A stretch of 64,000 nucleotides of DNA from assembly GCF_004137355.1 (NCBI RefSeq), contig NZ_SDVB01000101.1, positions 1 to 64,000 on the forward strand. Reading direction: 5' to 3'. The notes beneath the pieces are model-generated. The model did not search any database and was not told the origin of the DNA. It saw only the letters and a program-made list of their open reading frames with translations. The stretch comes from Ciceribacter ferrooxidans (GTDB lineage: Bacteria > Pseudomonadota > Alphaproteobacteria > Rhizobiales > Rhizobiaceae). The translations under genes and the position numbers were made by a program. Shown here in pieces: positions 25,182 to 33,909 of this stretch; positions within the stretch are counted from its first letter, which is position 1, and each line of letters starts with the position of its first letter.

Positions 25182-26213
25182 TCAAAGACTCTCAGGAACC
25201 CAGAGATGGGCCGGCAGGAAACGCTGACCGGGTGTCTCCGCCATTCCGTGCTCTATTGTGTGGACCATCGTCGCGATGAGATCGGTGCAAAGCTCCGGCA
25301 ACGGCGTCTGGAAGATGCCGGAGATGCGCCGCTCCAGAAGCGCCTGCCGCGATTCCGGCGTCAGCTCATTCACCAGGCAGACGATCTTCTCGCTTCTGTT
25401 CCCCTCCCGCAGAGCCTCGATCACGCCCTCCATGCCGCCACCGATGCAGTAGATGCCGACGAGATCCTGATGCTTCGCTATGGTGTCCATCACCAGTTCA
25501 TAGGTGAGGCGCCTCGTTTCGAGCGTAATCAGAGCGTCCATGACTTCGAAGTCCGGCGCATATTCCCGCATATAGGCGCGGAAGCCGGTCTCGCGCAGCG
25601 AGTGACCGTGGAAGCGGTGTCCGCCCAGCAGCAGCAGCACCTTGCCGGGCGAATGCGAAAGCTTGGAGATCATCCAGGCCGCGGTCCGGCCGACCTTCAT
25701 GTTGTTGGCGCCGAGATAGGCCTCCCTCACCCCCTGGGCGAAATCGGAGAGCAACGAAAAGGTCGGAATTCCGCTCGATCGCAACAGACTGACGGCCGAC
25801 GTGACGTCGTGATGATCCGGCCCCGTGGCGCCTATGGCGTGGACCTTTCCCTTCATTCCGAGCAGCAGGCCGGCAAGCTCCGCCGGCTCTCCCGACCTTG
25901 CGTACTGTACCTGAACGTTAAGCCGCCGATCCCTTACGGCGAGCGCCGCCGCCTCCAGCTTTCCCGCGAACGCCTGGTAGAAGGCGTGCCGTTCCTTCCG
26001 GAGAATGAAGCCGAGATTGTAGGATGGAAGATCCGCCAACATGCGCTGGCGGATGATGTTGGTGGCGTGAAAGCCGATCTTCTCGGCAGCGGCGAACACC
26101 CTTTTCGAGGTCTCCTCCCGCACCGGAAGCCGCGCATTGAGAACGCGGTCGACCGTCGCGACGCTGACCCCCGCCGCCTGTGCGACATCCGCGATTGTCG
26201 GTCGTTTCACCAA
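25182..26213 (-). CDS. LacI-family transcriptional regulator of the inositol-type operon
   Basis: A 343-residue repressor. The HTH is PTIADVAQAAGVSVATVDRV with an LN following, and the hinge region is FHATNIIRQRMLADLPSYNL. The sensor domain has HFYQAF-type contacts (RHAFYQAFAGKLEAA) and ends FLPAHLWVPESL. The VSVATVDRVLN recognition helix and longer hinge mark the subgroup with a periplasmic-binding-type sensor for sugars or polyols. Same direction as the iolH-, iolG- and iolI-like genes, with candidate operators in the 240-bp gap between. Confidence 0.88.
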   Translation of the reverse strand: MVKRPTIADVAQAAGVSVATVDRVLNARLPVREETSKRVFAAAEKIGFHATNIIRQRMLADLPSYNLGFILRKERHAFYQAFAGKLEAAALAVRDRRLNVQVQYARSGEPAELAGLLLGMKGKVHAIGATGPDHHDVTSAVSLLRSSGIPTFSLLSDFAQGVREAYLGANNMKVGRTAAWMISKLSHSPGKVLLLLGGHRFHGHSLRETGFRAYMREYAPDFEVMDALITLETRRLTYELVMDTIAKHQDLVGIYCIGGGMEGVIEALREGNRSEKIVCLVNELTPESRQALLERRISGIFQTPLPELCTDLIATMVHTIEHGMAETPGQRFLPAHLWVPESL

Positions 26214-26392
26214 TACCCCTCCGGGAAAGACAGACTCTTATCAGAAACTCGCATAATCCGTCACCGATGACGAGAGAGACTATCGACCAGAGCCGCCCTC
26301 CGGACCTCGGTTCGACGGACAGCTCGCCTCATGACGGGAGAAGAAGTTCTCCCTCTGCTGTGGCTCCATTGCCCTATCGCGTGAACTGATCC

Positions 26393-26413
26393 GTCTGCTA
26401 GACGAATGCAGAC
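26393..26413. promoter_or_regulatory. nested inverted repeats upstream of the glutathione transferase
   Basis: GTCTGC-N9-GCAGAC (26393-26413) overlaps CGTCT-GCT-AGACG (26392-26404). They lie 90-110 bp ahead of the GST start, in the 290-bp divergent gap between the LacI gene and the GST gene. No regulator gene of a matching type is adjacent. The rest of the gap shows nothing else I can support. Confidence 0.3.
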
Positions 26414-26503
26414 ATCCCCGACCTCGCAGCGAGGTTCTCCAGGGGATCGTCGTCCGCCCGGCAGCCGGGACCTTCCCAGGATTCGAAAGAAGAGGCGTAT
26501 CAC

Positions 26504-27205
26504 ATGGCAGATCTTTCCAGCTTCCCCATCACGCGTAAATGGCCGCCGGCGAACCCCGACGTCATCCAGCTCTATTCGGTCGCGACTCCAAACGGCGTGA
26601 AGGTCTCGATTGCTCTCGAAGAGCTGGGGCTCCCTTACGAGGTGCATAAGGTGAGCTTCGCCGCTAACGAGCAGAAGAGCCCGGAATTTACCTCGCTGAA
26701 CCCGAACGGGCGCATTCCGGCAATGATCGATCCCGACGGACCGGACGGAAAACCGATCGGCCTCTTCGAGTCGGGCGCCATGCTCATCTATCTCGCCGAG
26801 AAGACGGGCCGGCTGATCCCGGCGACGGCGCGCGAGCGCTACGAGACGCTCTGCTGGGTGATGTTCCAGATGGGTGGCGTCGGTCCGATGTTCGGCCAGT
26901 TCGGACATTTCCACAAGTTCGCCGCCGACAAGGTCACGAACAACTCCTACCCCGTCGAACGCTACCGTGACGAGAGCAAGCGGCTGCTCGGCGTGCTGGA
27001 GGGCCGCCTTGAGGACCGGCAATATCTGATGGGCGACGATTACACGATCGCCGACATCGCCACGTTCCCCTGGATCTGGTGCGCCGATTTCTACTACGGC
27101 GGCCGCGAGGTGCTGGAATACGACCGCTTCCCTGCGGTGATGGCATGGTTCGAGCGCTGCATGGCCAAACCCGCAAGCCAGAAGGGGCTGACCATTCCTG
27201 CATGA
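26504..27205 (+). CDS. Glutathione S-transferase (YghU/YfcG-like, Nu class)
   Basis: A 233-residue GST. The N-terminal thioredoxin-like domain has IQLYSVATPNGVKVSIALEE and the cis-Pro and glutathione-contact segment NPNGRIPAMID, then LFESGAMLIYLAEKTG. The C-terminal helical domain has DDYTIADIATFPWI with the N-capping box. The Thr/Asn pair in ATPNG is the feature seen in YfcG/YghU disulfide-bond reductases in place of the usual Tyr or Ser. It likely reduces glutathione disulfides or organic peroxides in the cytoplasm. Convergent with the phosphopantetheinyl transferase gene. Confidence 0.9.
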   Translation: MADLSSFPITRKWPPANPDVIQLYSVATPNGVKVSIALEELGLPYEVHKVSFAANEQKSPEFTSLNPNGRIPAMIDPDGPDGKPIGLFESGAMLIYLAEKTGRLIPATARERYETLCWVMFQMGGVGPMFGQFGHFHKFAADKVTNNSYPVERYRDESKRLLGVLEGRLEDRQYLMGDDYTIADIATFPWIWCADFYYGGREVLEYDRFPAVMAWFERCMAKPASQKGLTIPA

Positions 27206-27254
27206 GGCCGCGCGGAAGCGAGGTCGCGCTTGCACACGACGATTTCCCGTCGGC

Positions 27255-28103
27255 TCATCCAAGGTCGGCGGGATCGATCGCGCCCGCGACAACGTCGAGG
27301 GGCGCCTGATCCCGGCGCAGCGCCGCGAGCGCGAGCCGATGCCCGTCGCCAGGCAGGCATTCGAAGAATTGCCAGGCGGCGGGATTGTCCGGCGCGGCAG
27401 GAGCACCTTCCCGTGGCAAGAACGTCACGCGCAAAGGATCGAGCTGGAAGGCGGGAGAGTCGAGACGTCCGGAGAGGCCCTCGCCGGTCGCCTTGAGATA
27501 GGCTTCCTTCAGCGTCCAGAGCCTGAAGAACATCGTGCGGTATTCGGCGTCTGCAGCCTTCGCAAGCATCGCACGTTCGTCCGGCGCGAAGCGTGCGGCC
27601 ACTGCCGACGGCACGTCGCCGTCGCTCGCCTCGACATCGACGCCGACGGGCCCGCCCGCTATCGCGCAGGCGACCAGACCGCAGGTGTGCGAGATATTGA
27701 ACTGGCGCCGAGGTCGACGATGAACGGCCGCAAGCGCCGGCTTGCCGAAGGGGCCGGTCTCGAATGCCCAGCCCCGCGGGTCGCCACCGAGCATCTCACT
27801 CAGCATATGGCGGAGCAGCGCATGGGCGGCAATGTAGGCGGCCCTGTCCGCGCAATTGCGAAAGTGCGCTGCCCGGGTCTGTTCGGAAGCGCTCAGGAGC
27901 CCGGTCCACCTTTCGACCGACTGCGTTTCCAAATCCTCGATCCGCAGCCACCGGAGCCGCACGTTTTCCGGAGCAAGCGAGGCCGCCGAAGCCGGGCTGT
28001 CTTTGACGATGTGTCCTGCCGTTCGGCGCAAGCCACCCGCCTCCGTTTCCGCCGCCGGCATTGCGGGCGCCCGTTGTGCAAACGGCAGTTCAATCGCCGT
28101 CAT
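27255..28103 (-). CDS. 4'-phosphopantetheinyl transferase (Sfp/EntD type)
   Basis: A 282-residue transferase that moves phosphopantetheine from CoA to carrier-protein serines. It has VGVDVEA (GVDxE metal motif) and FRLWTLKEAYLKATGEGL (WxxKEAxxK motif), plus FNISHTCGLVACA. ATG 28103 is used; a TTG at 28112 is also possible. It overlaps the esterase gene by 14 bp and is the last gene of the siderophore operon. It is expected to activate the aryl carrier protein and the NRPS carrier domain encoded upstream. Confidence 0.9.
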   Translation of the reverse strand: MTAIELPFAQRAPAMPAAETEAGGLRRTAGHIVKDSPASAASLAPENVRLRWLRIEDLETQSVERWTGLLSASEQTRAAHFRNCADRAAYIAAHALLRHMLSEMLGGDPRGWAFETGPFGKPALAAVHRRPRRQFNISHTCGLVACAIAGGPVGVDVEASDGDVPSAVAARFAPDERAMLAKAADAEYRTMFFRLWTLKEAYLKATGEGLSGRLDSPAFQLDPLRVTFLPREGAPAAPDNPAAWQFFECLPGDGHRLALAALRRDQAPLDVVAGAIDPADLG

Positions 28104-28974
28104 GGAAGGCAAAGCGCAGGGCGCGCGGCAGGCAGGTGATGAGCGAGCTCGAATGCTCGCCGCCGTCCTCGATATCGCAGCGCACGGTCACGCCGTCGCC
28201 ATAGACCTCCCCGATGTGCTCGGAAAAGGCCCGTACATTGCCGATCATCGCCCGCCGGCGGCGAAGAGACGTATAAGAGACGTTCGCCGAGAGGTCGGAC
28301 TGCCAGGGGGCCGGTTCCTCTTCCCATTGGCCGACTGTCAGATAGGCCCGAAAGCGGCCGTCGAAAGCAGCCTTCGGCTTGGCGAGCCGGGCAAGCATCG
28401 CCTCACGCCCCCACCAGATGGAGGGACTGACCGCCAGGAATGCCCGGAAAGATTGCGGCCGCTGACAGAGCCAGTCGAGCACGAGATATCCGGCGAGCGA
28501 ATGGCCGAGCAGAGCGGACCGGCGCTCACAGACCGGAAAAGTCGCCCGGATGAAAGGCTTCAGCCGGTTTTCGACGAAATCGATGAAGGCCGCCTGACCG
28601 CCATAACAGGTACTCGCCTGCCATCCGGCATCGGAGATTTCGGGAGGACCGCGGGTGAAGTCCTCGTAGCGACGGTCGAGGTCGTAGTCCGGGCCATCGG
28701 GATAGCCGATGCCGACGACCACCACCGGATGGATGCCGCTCGCCCTCGGCCGGCGCGACAAGCGCCGCAATGTCTCCACGACAAGAAGGAAATCGGCGTT
28801 CGCATCCAGCAGGTAGAGGACAGGAAAGCCGCCGGGCGGAGGCTCCACCGCCGGCACATGGACATAGATCTCATGGTTCCGGCCATCGGCGCCCGGCAAC
28901 GGAAAATGCTCGCAATCCGGAACGAAGAGGCTTCTCGCGGCAAGCGCGCCATTTTCGAGCGCCGGGAAGCGCAT
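28090..28974 (-). CDS. Alpha/beta-hydrolase esterase, siderophore esterase-like (IroE/Fes relative)
   Basis: A 294-residue putative-esterase-fold enzyme. The nucleophile serine lies in LLGHSLAGYLV, with IYVHVPAVEPPPGGFPVLYL and FLAVSPSIWWGREAML being typical blocks of the PF00756 group that contains IroE and Fes. The catalytic His probably lies in EHSSSLITCLPRAL. No signal peptide is clear. In this operon it most likely hydrolyses the ester bonds of the serine-lactone siderophore to free iron. Start at 28974, just after the dehydrogenase stop; the open frame extends to 29019 inside that gene, and no strong ribosome-binding site decides. Confidence 0.8.
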   Translation of the reverse strand: MRFPALENGALAARSLFVPDCEHFPLPGADGRNHEIYVHVPAVEPPPGGFPVLYLLDANADFLLVVETLRRLSRRPRASGIHPVVVVGIGYPDGPDYDLDRRYEDFTRGPPEISDAGWQASTCYGGQAAFIDFVENRLKPFIRATFPVCERRSALLGHSLAGYLVLDWLCQRPQSFRAFLAVSPSIWWGREAMLARLAKPKAAFDGRFRAYLTVGQWEEEPAPWQSDLSANVSYTSLRRRRAMIGNVRAFSEHIGEVYGDGVTVRCDIEDGGEHSSSLITCLPRALRFAFHDGD

Positions 28975-28987
28975 GTTTTTCTTGTTT

Positions 28988-29755
28988 TCAGCCACGCAGC
29001 GTCGCGCCTCCATCCACATAGAGATCGGCCATGGTGATGTGCCCGGCCTGGTCGGAAAGAAGAAACAGCACCGCGTTTGCGATATCCTCGGGCATGGCGA
29101 GTTTCTTCAGCGGAATGCCGGTCCGATAGCTTGCGAGATCGCCCTCGATGACCCGCTCCTGCGAGGCCGGCGTGGTCCACATGCCGGTCTGCATCGGCGT
29201 CAGCGTCGAACCGGGTGCAACGACGTTGCAGCGGACGCCATGCTCGGCCACTTCCAGACCGAGGCACCGGACGAACATGGTGGCCGCCGCCTTCGAGGCG
29301 GCATAGGCCGCCATGTTCTTCCGCGGAATGCCGGCCGCATTCGACCCGACGACGACAATGGAACCCTGCCTGCGTTCCGCCATGCGGGCGGCGAGCGCCC
29401 GGCATACGAAAAAGGCGCCGTGGCAGTTGACGTCGAAAACCCGGCGCCAGACGTCACCCTTAAGATCGGCGACGGGCGTCGTATCCAGGATGCCGGCGAC
29501 GTTCACGCCGAAGTCGAAGCCGCCCATCTCCGTGTCCGCCTCGGCAATCACGCGCTGCACGGCACCCTCGTCGCTGATGTCGAGTGCTGCCCCCTGCACC
29601 GGCCCCTCCGCAGCGCTCCACGCGGGATCGATTTGCCTGTCCGTCGCGAAAACCCTTACCCCCGATGCGACCAGTCCATCGACCACGGCACGGCCGATGC
29701 CCCCGGCCGCGCCGGTCACGAAGGCCGCCTTGCCTGCCAGTCCCGTCAATTGCAT
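28988..29755 (-). CDS. entA: 2,3-dihydro-2,3-dihydroxybenzoate dehydrogenase (EntA/DhbA-like SDR)
   Basis: A 255-residue short-chain dehydrogenase. NAD site VTGAAGGIGRAVVDGL, catalytic Ser in VVVGSNAAGIPRKN and YxxxK in AAYAASKAAATM. The N-A-A-x-I-P-R block after the serine resembles EntA (SNAAHTPR). It performs the last step of 2,3-dihydroxybenzoate synthesis. ATG 29755 overlaps the NRPS stop by 10 bp, which fixes the start well inside the longer open frame. Confidence 0.88.
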   Translation of the reverse strand: MQLTGLAGKAAFVTGAAGGIGRAVVDGLVASGVRVFATDRQIDPAWSAAEGPVQGAALDISDEGAVQRVIAEADTEMGGFDFGVNVAGILDTTPVADLKGDVWRRVFDVNCHGAFFVCRALAARMAERRQGSIVVVGSNAAGIPRKNMAAYAASKAAATMFVRCLGLEVAEHGVRCNVVAPGSTLTPMQTGMWTTPASQERVIEGDLASYRTGIPLKKLAMPEDIANAVLFLLSDQAGHITMADLYVDGGATLRG

Positions 29756-32700
29756 CCGCGATCCTCCCGCGCCGCCATTTCCGCCGCAAGAAGCGGTGCG
29801 ACCGCCTCCACCGCCGGCGCCGCCGTCAGCTCCGCATGGATGAACGGCACCCGGTGCTCCCTCACAGCACCCGCATAAGCTCGCCAATCCGCCGGCGAGA
29901 GCAGCCTTTTCCCGGAGGGCGCTGCGGCCACATGCAGAATTGTGCCGGGATAGGTTTCGTGAACATGTGCGCGCACGAGGCGGTTGTTGCCGCACACCAC
30001 CCGCATGATGCCCTCGAAGGCCGCCTCGGGCAGCGCCGCGAGTGGGCTTTCCGTGCGACGGAGGAAATCCCTGACCGCATCCCGTGTCATGGGCAGGTCG
30101 AGAAGCCGGTCGGGATCATGGCCTGCGATGGCGAGAAGCGCCTTCAGTCCGGCGTCAGGACCCGGGTCCGGCTCGTTGCGCCAGCAATCCGCCGGATAGG
30201 AATCGAGCATGGCGAGGCAGCCGACGGTATGGCCCGAGCGGACAAGCGCGTTTGCGACCGCATGGGCGATGATGCCTCCCACCGACCAGCCGCAGAGATG
30301 CACCGGCCGAGCGCCGGCTATCTCGCCTATCCGTCGGGCATATTGGAGTGCCATGACCTCCAGGCTCTCGGGTTGGGCACGGCTGGGATCGAGCCCGTCG
30401 GCCTGGATACCCCAGACCGCACGCTCGCCGGCGAGCGCGCGTGCGTAACCGCCGTAGCACCAGCCAATGCCCCCGGCCGGGTGGATCATGAAGAGCGGCG
30501 GCGCATCATTGTCGGTGGCATTGAGCCTGATCACCGGCTGCAATCCGTTGTCGTCCACCCTCGCCTCGCCGTCGAGATGCGCGGCAAGCCGCTTCACCGT
30601 CGGATACCGGAACAAGTTACCGAGCCCGACATCGCGTCCGAAAACGCGGGCGAGCTGTTGCACGAGGCGCACCGCCAGCAAGGAGTGGCCGCCGAGGGCG
30701 AAGAAGTCGTCGTCGCGCCTGATGGGTTCACCGGGTTCCAATAGGCTGGCGAAGAGATCAGCGACGATCTGCTCGGTTCCCGGAAGGGGTGGCTCGCCCC
30801 GCCCGGCCGAAAACCGGGGTGCCGGCAGGGCATTGCGGTCGAGCTTGCCGTTGGAAGACAGCGGCATAGCTGGAAGGCAGACGAGCAGCGACGGGACCAT
30901 GTAGTCAGGCAGATGGCGCTCAAGGTGCCGCCGCAGCGACGGCTCCTCAACTGCGGGCGAGGCAACGTAGTAGCCGACGATCCGCTTGTCCGAGCCCGTC
31001 TGATGCAGGATCGCGACGGACTGGGTGACGTGCGGATACGAGAGAATGGCAGCCTCGATCTCGCCGAGTTCGATCCTGAGGCCGCGCAGCTTGATCTGGT
31101 TGTCGAGCCTGCCGAGATAATCGATGGCGCCGTCCGGTCGCAGCCGCGCCATGTCGCCCGTGTCATACATCCGCTCGCCAGCATGGAAGGGGTCCGGCAC
31201 GAAACGTTCGGCCGTGAGGTCTGCCCGCCCGACATATTCACGGGCAAGCTGCACTCCGGCGATATAGAGCCGTCCTGCGACACCCGGCGGCACCGGCCGC
31301 AGGCGGGCGTCGAGGACGTAGAGACGGGTGTTCCAGACGGGCAGGCCGATCGGGACGGGATTGGAGCGATCGTCGGCAGACGCCGCCCAGTAGCTGACGT
31401 CGACCGCGGCCTCGGTCGGACCGTAGAGATTGTGGAGTTCGGCGGAAATCTCCCGATGAAAGCGGTCCCGCAGATCGGCCGTCAGTTCCTCGCCGCTTGC
31501 GAAGACGCGCCGCAGCGAAAGGCCCTGCGCCTTGGGTTCCGAGAGGAAGGCCGAAAGCATCGACGGCACGAAATGCGCGGTCGTCACGCCGTTCTCCCGG
31601 ATGAGGCGCGCAAGCCATTCGGGGTCCTTGTGCGCCTCCGGCGGCGCCATCACCAGGGTCCCGCCCGCAAAGAAGGAGAGGAAGAATTCCCAGACCGAAA
31701 CGTCGAAGGTCATCGGCGTCTTCTGCAGGATGACGTCATCGGTCGAAAATCCATAATGCTCCTTCATCCATTCCAGCCGGTTGACGATCGCGCGGTGTTC
31801 GACAAGCACCCCTTTCGGCTCGCCGGTCGAGCCCGAGGTGAAGATCACATAGGCCGCATCACGGGGATCGACGGTCGGCAACAGGTCGCTGGATGGCTCG
31901 CTTGTCCAGGCGGAAGGGGCAAGCACCTGCACATCTCCCAGCACTGCGCCCTCGGGCGCGAGCGCGAGGACCGGCATGCCGCGGGCGAGCATGCGTTCGA
32001 TCCGCTCGGCCGGATGGGAAAGATCGACGGGCATGTAGGCGGCGCCGCTCCGCAGGATGGCGACGAGCCCGATCAGGAGTTCCGATGAGCGCGGCAGTGC
32101 CATGGCGACCCGACGGTCGGGACCGGCTCCGGCTGCGATCAATTGCCGGGCGAGTGCCGCCGAGCGGCGGTCCAGTTCGGCGTAGCTCAGGCTTTCGCCG
32201 TCGAAACGAAGCGCCTCACGCCCGGCATGCCGGGTGAAGGCTCTTTCGATCACCTCCACAAGCGTTAAGGGCTCCACCGCATGGCCGGTGTCGTTCAGCG
32301 TTCCGATCAGCCATGCGGCTTCGGCGTCCGTCACCGTCGGGACATCGGCAAGCGTACCGTCGGCGAGTGCGGTTTCGACCGCCCGGTCGAGAAAGTGCAG
32401 GAAGCGTTCCGCATGCGCACGGACCTCCGCCATGCCGTAGAGGTCCGGATTGGCGTCGATCTCGACCGACAGGTTCGCCCGCATAGGGTCGCCACGGAAG
32501 GAGAAGGTGATGTCGTCGACGGGGCCGGTTCCGAGCCGCTCCGTGGTGACCGTGGCGCCGTCGAGCCTCAGATCCTCCTCGTAGGGCAGCACGTTGACCA
32601 GCGGACCGAACAGCCGCCGCTGTCCACCGCCGAGACCGAGATCGCGACGGATGTGCTCATGACGATAGCGTCCGTGGCGACGCGCCGCCGCAAGCGTCGC

Positions 32701-33657
32701 CGCTGCCGCGGCAAGCCAGTCAGCGAGGCGTCGGTCCTCGTCGACCCTCAGGCGCACCGGCAGGATGTTCATCAGCATCAGCGGCACGCGCGCCGCCGGC
32801 GAGCCGAAACGTCCCATGAAGGCGACGCCGACGGTCACGTCCTGCTGCCCGACGAAGCGGGCGTAATAGGCTGCGACCAAGGCGGTCACGATGTCGCTCC
32901 AGCCCGTTTTCAACGCGATCGAGAGATCGCGAAGCCGTTCGGCCAGCGCCACCGGAACAACCTGGACCTCATGATGATAGCTGCGGGCGGTCAGCGCCGG
33001 CCCCGGCTTTATGCCCGCCACGTCCGGCATGTCCTTCAGCGCATCGTTCCAGAAGGTGCGGTCCTCGGTATATTGCGGCGAATTCCGGTAGAGTTGGTCC
33101 TGTTCGAGCGCGATCTTGAATGGAGAAAGCGCCGGCCCGGTGTCCGCCGCGCCGCGATTATAGAGTTCTGCCGTCCGCGACAGGATGAGGTGGGTCGCAA
33201 AGCCGTCGGCGATGACGTGGTGAAGCCGCACATACCACCAGAAGCGGTTCTTGCTAAGCCGGTAGAGCCGGAAGAGAGCCGGGCTGCAGCGGGCGAGATC
33301 AAGCGGCGTTTCCATGTCGCGCCGGATGTCGCTGCGGGCGATGGCGGCGGGATCGGACTCTTGCGACAGGTCGAGGATCGAGAGCGGCGGCTCCGTGCCG
33401 GGATCGATGATCTGCCTGTTGTCGTCAAGGATGCGTAACGACAGGCTCCCGGCTTCCGCATGGACCTTCCCGACAGCACGGGTGAACCGCTCGACGTCGA
33501 GCGCGTCGCAGATCTCCATCACCTGGCCGGTATTGAAGACGGGATTTTCCGGATCGAGGGCCTGGGCAAACCACAATCCGCGTTGGGCCTCGCCGAGCGG
33601 GTGGACCTCCGGGAGGTCGGAGCTGTCGGAACGCACGGTGCCTGCCAAGGATGCCAT
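29746..33657 (-). CDS. entF: Nonribosomal peptide synthetase EntF-like, C-A-PCP-TE, serine-activating
   Basis: A 1303-residue single-module NRPS, the same architecture and nearly the same length as E. coli EntF. Condensation domain 15-430 with HHVIADG (146-152). Adenylation domain 470-945 with YVIFTSGSTGEPKG (603-616), NLYGPTEA, YDTGDMA and NGKLD (K938). Carrier site LGGHSLL (S992). Thioesterase 1050-1300 with GWSVGG (S1125). The specificity residues D652, V653, W656, H695, F719, S721, L744, V752, D753 and K938 spell DVWHFSLVDK, the serine code of EntF. It should condense dihydroxybenzoate with Ser and release a DHB-Ser oligomer, plausibly the cyclic trimer. No MbtH-type helper gene was found in the window. 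Confidence 0.93.
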   Translation of the reverse strand: MASLAGTVRSDSSDLPEVHPLGEAQRGLWFAQALDPENPVFNTGQVMEICDALDVERFTRAVGKVHAEAGSLSLRILDDNRQIIDPGTEPPLSILDLSQESDPAAIARSDIRRDMETPLDLARCSPALFRLYRLSKNRFWWYVRLHHVIADGFATHLILSRTAELYNRGAADTGPALSPFKIALEQDQLYRNSPQYTEDRTFWNDALKDMPDVAGIKPGPALTARSYHHEVQVVPVALAERLRDLSIALKTGWSDIVTALVAAYYARFVGQQDVTVGVAFMGRFGSPAARVPLMLMNILPVRLRVDEDRRLADWLAAAAATLAAARRHGRYRHEHIRRDLGLGGGQRRLFGPLVNVLPYEEDLRLDGATVTTERLGTGPVDDITFSFRGDPMRANLSVEIDANPDLYGMAEVRAHAERFLHFLDRAVETALADGTLADVPTVTDAEAAWLIGTLNDTGHAVEPLTLVEVIERAFTRHAGREALRFDGESLSYAELDRRSAALARQLIAAGAGPDRRVAMALPRSSELLIGLVAILRSGAAYMPVDLSHPAERIERMLARGMPVLALAPEGAVLGDVQVLAPSAWTSEPSSDLLPTVDPRDAAYVIFTSGSTGEPKGVLVEHRAIVNRLEWMKEHYGFSTDDVILQKTPMTFDVSVWEFFLSFFAGGTLVMAPPEAHKDPEWLARLIRENGVTTAHFVPSMLSAFLSEPKAQGLSLRRVFASGEELTADLRDRFHREISAELHNLYGPTEAAVDVSYWAASADDRSNPVPIGLPVWNTRLYVLDARLRPVPPGVAGRLYIAGVQLAREYVGRADLTAERFVPDPFHAGERMYDTGDMARLRPDGAIDYLGRLDNQIKLRGLRIELGEIEAAILSYPHVTQSVAILHQTGSDKRIVGYYVASPAVEEPSLRRHLERHLPDYMVPSLLVCLPAMPLSSNGKLDRNALPAPRFSAGRGEPPLPGTEQIVADLFASLLEPGEPIRRDDDFFALGGHSLLAVRLVQQLARVFGRDVGLGNLFRYPTVKRLAAHLDGEARVDDNGLQPVIRLNATDNDAPPLFMIHPAGGIGWCYGGYARALAGERAVWGIQADGLDPSRAQPESLEVMALQYARRIGEIAGARPVHLCGWSVGGIIAHAVANALVRSGHTVGCLAMLDSYPADCWRNEPDPGPDAGLKALLAIAGHDPDRLLDLPMTRDAVRDFLRRTESPLAALPEAAFEGIMRVVCGNNRLVRAHVHETYPGTILHVAAAPSGKRLLSPADWRAYAGAVREHRVPFIHAELTAAPAVEAVAPLLAAEMAAREDRGCN

Positions 33658-33660
33658 GGG

Positions 33661-33906
33661 TCAGGTCCTTTCCGTGTTTTGCTGCCGCGCGACGACGGCC
33701 CACCAGCCGGCAAGCGTGACGTCACGCGCGAGTTCGGAGAAGTCGAGCCTCAGGCCCTGCTGCTCCCAGGAGAGGACGAGCGTCATCGCCCTCATGGAGT
33801 CGAGCCCGAGATCCATCAGATTGTCGTCGGCGCCGATCTCGGAGGGGTCGACATGGATCATCCGGGCGATGTCCCGGCGGAGCGTCTCGATCGTGAAGTC
33901 CGCCAT
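33661..33906 (-). CDS. Stand-alone aryl carrier protein (EntB C-terminal domain equivalent)
   Basis: An 81-residue carrier protein. The phosphopantetheine site is S37 in LMDLGLDSMRAM, and the DSMRAM context is like the aryl carrier domain of EntB/VibB/DhbB. It lies 3 bp after the isochorismatase gene, with a GGGGGAG ribosome-binding site, and 3 bp before the NRPS gene. In E. coli this domain is fused to isochorismatase; here it is a separate gene, with its own start and no sign of a recent frameshift. It carries DHB from the EntE-like ligase to the NRPS condensation domain. Confidence 0.9.
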   Translation of the reverse strand: MADFTIETLRRDIARMIHVDPSEIGADDNLMDLGLDSMRAMTLVLSWEQQGLRLDFSELARDVTLAGWWAVVARQQNTERT

Positions 33907-33909
33907 CGC

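Noticed and set aside
26259-26272. CGTCA-CCGA-TGACG as a LacI operator for the gene at 26213
   Set aside because: Arms are only five bases and do not resemble the TGATAGAA-based sites ahead of the inositol operon.
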